Assembly (NCBI GenBank): GCA_036554285.1
Contig: DATBNO010000029.1
Span: 1 to 64,000 of the forward strand
DNA from: JADGGM01 sp025449955
GTDB lineage: Bacteria > Gemmatimonadota > Gemmatimonadetes > Gemmatimonadales > Gemmatimonadaceae
DNA length: 64,000 bases
Reading direction: 5' to 3'
The position numbers and the translations under genes are program-made. Under the pieces are notes generated by a model, which searched no databases, was not told the DNA's origin, and saw only the letters and a program-made list of their open reading frames with translations. Positions within the stretch are counted from its first letter, which is position 1; every line of letters begins with the position of its first letter. Below, piece after piece: positions 61,331 through 64,000 of the stretch.

Positions 61331-62290
61331 TTAGGCCACGGATCGCCAGGTGACGGTCCACTCCAGCGTCGCCCCCGGCTCGACGAAGGCGGCGCCGTGC
61401 CACGGCCCGATCGCCTCGGTGAGGGACGCCGGCGCGCCGATCGACGGCGCGAGCGCCACGCGGTGCGCGCCGCGCGCGCGCCGGAACGGCGACCACGCCG
61501 GCTTGTCGACGGTGATGGTGAACCCGCCGTGCGGCGCTCCACCAAGGACCGCCTCCAGCCGCGCTCCGGCCTGATCGATCGCGGCGCGTTCGCCGGTGCC
61601 GTCGGCGTAGACCGTGCACGAGTACGCGCGCGCCACCGCATCGGGCTGCGACAGATCGAGCATCTTCCCGTGCGCCACCGCGCGCGGCCACCGCATCTCG
61701 GCGCCAGGACCACCCAAGGCAATGCCCTGCTCCGCCCACACGCGCACGCGCGTGCTCTCGGGCAGCACGACGCGCGTGTCCTTGTCTAACGGAAACGCGG
61801 CGTGGGACGACCAGACGAACGGCAGCGGCACGCGGCCGTCGTTGGTCAGGGCGTAGCGGAGTTCCACCTGGGCCGCCGCGCGGGCGACGATGATGCGCAC
61901 GAAGCGGTACGCCATGCGCCGTCCGTGCCACGCGCACGACGCGTACACGCCGTCATCCCGCGTGTCGAGCGCGAACGTGCTGGGCTGGGACCAGAGCTCG
62001 CCGTGGTCGGGCAGCGCCAGTCCGCCGTAGCGCGCGACGCCCGTCGGCAGCACGCACGGCGCCACGGTGGGGAAGCATTCATCGATGCCGCCCGTGTCGC
62101 CCGTGTCCCGGTACGACGCGCCGTCGGCGGGACGCGCCGCGCGCGCGCGGCTCCGCCACAGCCACTCGCGGCCGCCCAATTCCATGGCGATGATCTTGCC
62201 GCCTAACGCAGGGACCACCACCACGCGCGTCGCCCCGGCCCGCAGCTCCGCCGAGCCGAAATCGACCGGCGGCGCGGCGACGGTGGTCAT
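61331..62290 (-). CDS. Aldose 1-epimerase-like (galactose mutarotase fold) protein
   Basis: 319 residues from the ATG at 62290, which overlaps the ispH stop (ATGA). It has the beta-sandwich pattern of mutarotases: PALGGKIIAMELGGREWLW, GGIDECFPTVAPCV, ALPDHGELWSQPS and WSSHAAFPLD, with His and Glu at likely catalytic places. It may interconvert sugar anomers, but many members have unknown substrates. Its TAA stop falls in the motif at 61330-61336. Coupled between ispH and xdhC. Confidence 0.8.
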   Translation of the reverse strand: MTTVAAPPVDFGSAELRAGATRVVVVPALGGKIIAMELGGREWLWRSRARAARPADGASYRDTGDTGGIDECFPTVAPCVLPTGVARYGGLALPDHGELWSQPSTFALDTRDDGVYASCAWHGRRMAYRFVRIIVARAAAQVELRYALTNDGRVPLPFVWSSHAAFPLDKDTRVVLPESTRVRVWAEQGIALGGPGAEMRWPRAVAHGKMLDLSQPDAVARAYSCTVYADGTGERAAIDQAGARLEAVLGGAPHGGFTITVDKPAWSPFRRARGAHRVALAPSIGAPASLTEAIGPWHGAAFVEPGATLEWTVTWRSVA

Positions 62291-63507
62291 ACGACGCCGC
62301 GCGGATCGACACCGCGCGTGGCGAAGATCCGCGCCACCGCGTCGCCGATCTTGTTGTTGGGCGTGCTCGCACCGGCCGTGATCCCCACGTGCACCGGTCC
62401 CGGCATCGCGAGCCAATCCGCCGTTTCCACCTCGCCCGGGGCGCCGATGGGCCGGTGCCGGATCGTCCCCGCGCCGGCGTCGAGGCACGTCGCATCTTCC
62501 ACGTGATACGTGGGGACGCGCGGCGCGCACATCGCCGCCAGCGAGAGCGTGTTGCTCGAGTTGTAGCCGCCGACCACGACCATCGCGTCCAACGGCTGTT
62601 CGAGCATCGCCGCCACGGCGTCCTGCCGGTCCTGCGTCGCGCTGCAGATCGTGTCGAACGACCGGAAGTTGGCCGCGCGGTAGGCCGCACCGTGCGCACG
62701 CTCGAGCGCTTCGCCTAACGCAGCGGCGATGGCCAGCGAGTCGCCGGCCAGCATCGTGGTCTGGTTCGCCACGCCGATGCGCGCCAGGTGCACATCCGGG
62801 TCGAACCCGGGCGACGCCGCGTGCGCGAACCGCTCGAGAAATGCCCCGCGCGAGCCGCGTCCTTCCACGAAGTCGCACACGAGACGCGCTTCCGCCATGT
62901 CGCGCACGATCAGGAACGCGCCGCCATCGTGACGCCTGACCTGCGACGCCGTCGCACGCGTCTCCTCGTGATAGTGCTTGCCGTGAATGACGGCCGTGAA
63001 TCCGTCGCGCGCGTACGTCTCGACGCGCTTCCACACGTTGAGCACCGATCCGCACGTGGTGTCGACGACCACGCACCCAATGTCGCGCAGCGTCGCGAAG
63101 TCGCGCATCGTCACGCCGAACGCCGGAATGATCACGACGTCCTCCGGCGTGACGCGCGAGTAATCGAACCCCGCGCCGCCGGGATTGGGCAGCAGGATCT
63201 CGACCCCCATGGCGCGCAGTTTCGCGTTGACGTGCGGATTGTGAATGATCTCGCCGACCAACACGACGCGGTGGTCGGGAAATTTGGCGCGCGTTTGGTA
63301 GGCGTACTCGACGGCGCGCTCGACCCCGTAGCAGAATCCGAACTCGCGCGCGAGATGCACCGTGGTGTCGCCGACGGTGAGGACGAATTCTCGCTCGCGC
63401 AGCACGTCGACCAATCGCCCGGAGTAATCCGAGTCGAGGGTCGCCGCGACTTCGGCTTTGAGGCCGAAGCCCTTTCGAAAATATGTAGAGTCCGCGGGGT
63501 CGGGCAT
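62287..63507 (-). CDS. ispH: 4-hydroxy-3-methylbut-2-enyl diphosphate reductase
   Basis: 406 residues, longer than the usual 310-320 but like the long IspH type of some phyla. The three iron-sulfur cysteines are present in FGFCYGVERA, VDTTCGSVLNVW and TICSATQDRQ, and the substrate-binding GEIIHNPHVN is intact. It makes IPP and DMAPP in the last step of the MEP pathway. The start at 63507 gives a Phe/Gly-rich N-terminus (DSTYFRKGFGLKAEVAA). It ends with an ATGA overlap into the epimerase gene. Confidence 0.93.
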   Translation of the reverse strand: MPDPADSTYFRKGFGLKAEVAATLDSDYSGRLVDVLREREFVLTVGDTTVHLAREFGFCYGVERAVEYAYQTRAKFPDHRVVLVGEIIHNPHVNAKLRAMGVEILLPNPGGAGFDYSRVTPEDVVIIPAFGVTMRDFATLRDIGCVVVDTTCGSVLNVWKRVETYARDGFTAVIHGKHYHEETRATASQVRRHDGGAFLIVRDMAEARLVCDFVEGRGSRGAFLERFAHAASPGFDPDVHLARIGVANQTTMLAGDSLAIAAALGEALERAHGAAYRAANFRSFDTICSATQDRQDAVAAMLEQPLDAMVVVGGYNSSNTLSLAAMCAPRVPTYHVEDATCLDAGAGTIRHRPIGAPGEVETADWLAMPGPVHVGITAGASTPNNKIGDAVARIFATRGVDPRGVV

Positions 63508-63544
63508 CCAGTAGAATCTAGTGCCCGCCCCGCGGCTCCCGCAG

Positions 63545-64000
63545 CTATTTCTTGGGCTCCAAAATGTCTCCGATCCGGTGGTCCGCGGCTTCGAGGTGCA
63601 TGCGCGTCTCACGGTCGGCCGCCTTCGGAACCGCGCGACGAATGTCCTCGCGCAACGCGACCAACTCGCCGCGGAGCTCGGACTTCGCGTCTTCCGACAG
63701 CGGAATGTTGCGCCGGCCGAACGGATTGCGCGGCGGTCCGGCAGGCCGCGACGACGCTTCGTCTTCCGGATTCAGTTTCTGGTCGACCTGCGTGAGGTAC
63801 ACCATCTGGAGGGAGCGGCGATATGCGTTGATCGCCACACGGCCTCCCGACAACTCCGACCAGATCCCGTGCTGCAGATCATCGAGCATGTTGGCCAGCG
63901 GATAGACCGTCGTGCGATCCTTGGCCAGCGCCTCTTCTTCGATGAGGCGGTTCATGCGGTTGTCGTTCAGCACCGAGGCGAGCACGCGTGACTGGCCGGC
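63545..64000 (-). CDS. C-terminal end of a DUF4953-type zinc metalloprotease (partial)
   Basis: The frame stays open to the right edge, so only the last 151 residues are visible. SVLNDNRMNRLIEEEALAKD, TVYPLANMLDDLQHGIWSE and LQMVYLTQVDQKLN match the end of the large DUF5117/DUF4953 zinc-dependent proteases that are common in this kind of bacterium. The catalytic HExxH would lie outside the window. The ispH gene starts 38 bases downstream of its stop on the same strand. Confidence 0.8.
   Translation of the reverse strand, partial: AGQSRVLASVLNDNRMNRLIEEEALAKDRTTVYPLANMLDDLQHGIWSELSGGRVAINAYRRSLQMVYLTQVDQKLNPEDEASSRPAGPPRNPFGRRNIPLSEDAKSELRGELVALREDIRRAVPKAADRETRMHLEAADHRIGDILEPKK

Overview
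The window is 64 kb of high-GC bacterial chromosome with dense coding on both strands. The gene content fits a Gemmatimonadota (Gemmatimonadaceae-like) soil bacterium: an ECF sigma/anti-sigma operon with DUF4097 beta-solenoid proteins, many small exported lipoproteins, an S9 peptidase, a DUF4953-type metalloprotease end, an imuA-imuB-dnaE2 mutasome and a serine/threonine kinase. That assignment is inferred from gene content; no rRNA is present to confirm it.

Positions 1-6100 are accessory DNA. A complete tRNA-Gln(CUG) gene lies at 6010-6082 on the minus strand. Downstream of it are three truncated copies of its 3' half (near 986, 3544 and 5034), each joined to the same roughly 54-base inverted repeat. 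The copies divide the region into small units holding a YafQ/DinJ-type toxin-antitoxin pair, a lipoprotein, a multicopper oxidase with a cytochrome c, and an exported protein. This looks like repeated integration at one tRNA attachment site, with the copy farthest from the tRNA the most diverged. No integrase is visible.

Positions 6190-26841 are mostly core-like: exported proteins, tRNA-Ala(CGC), a threonine dehydratase-like enzyme, RNase Z, DUF2203, a lipoprotein/thioesterase fusion, a DUF4015 glycosidase-like protein, a cysteine desulfurase-like enzyme translationally coupled to a 3-hydroxyisobutyrate dehydrogenase-like enzyme, a large acyl-CoA dehydrogenase, SURF1, DUF72, UspA, Nudix, rhodanese, a GT2 glycosyltransferase and an S9 peptidase. 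Positions 27040-32504 hold an overlapping DNA methylase and SNF2-like helicase pair, a candidate defence module. Positions 33279-37294 hold the ECF sigma operon. Next come a membrane glycosyltransferase-like protein, a kinase with an N-terminal BTAD-like region, convergent hutU and hutI, an archaeal-type ATPase, a radical SAM protein and imuA-imuB-dnaE2 (47354-53137). The right end holds a SET-domain methyltransferase, an ABC exporter, an FHA protein, molybdoenzyme maturation genes (XdhC plus MobA-like), an aldose-epimerase-like protein, ispH and the C-terminal end of a metalloprotease.

Two signals cut across the gene map. The first is a 7-mer, GTTAGGC/GCCTAAC, present about 87 times (hand count) between 6679 and 62719, on both strands, mostly inside genes. 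It is nearly absent from the accessory left end and seems to account for most uses of the rare codons TTA, CTA and AGG. The second is a GC-rich palindromic repeat family found between convergent genes at 15590-15712 and again in frame inside dnaE2, where it appears to lengthen the polymerase by about 115 residues.
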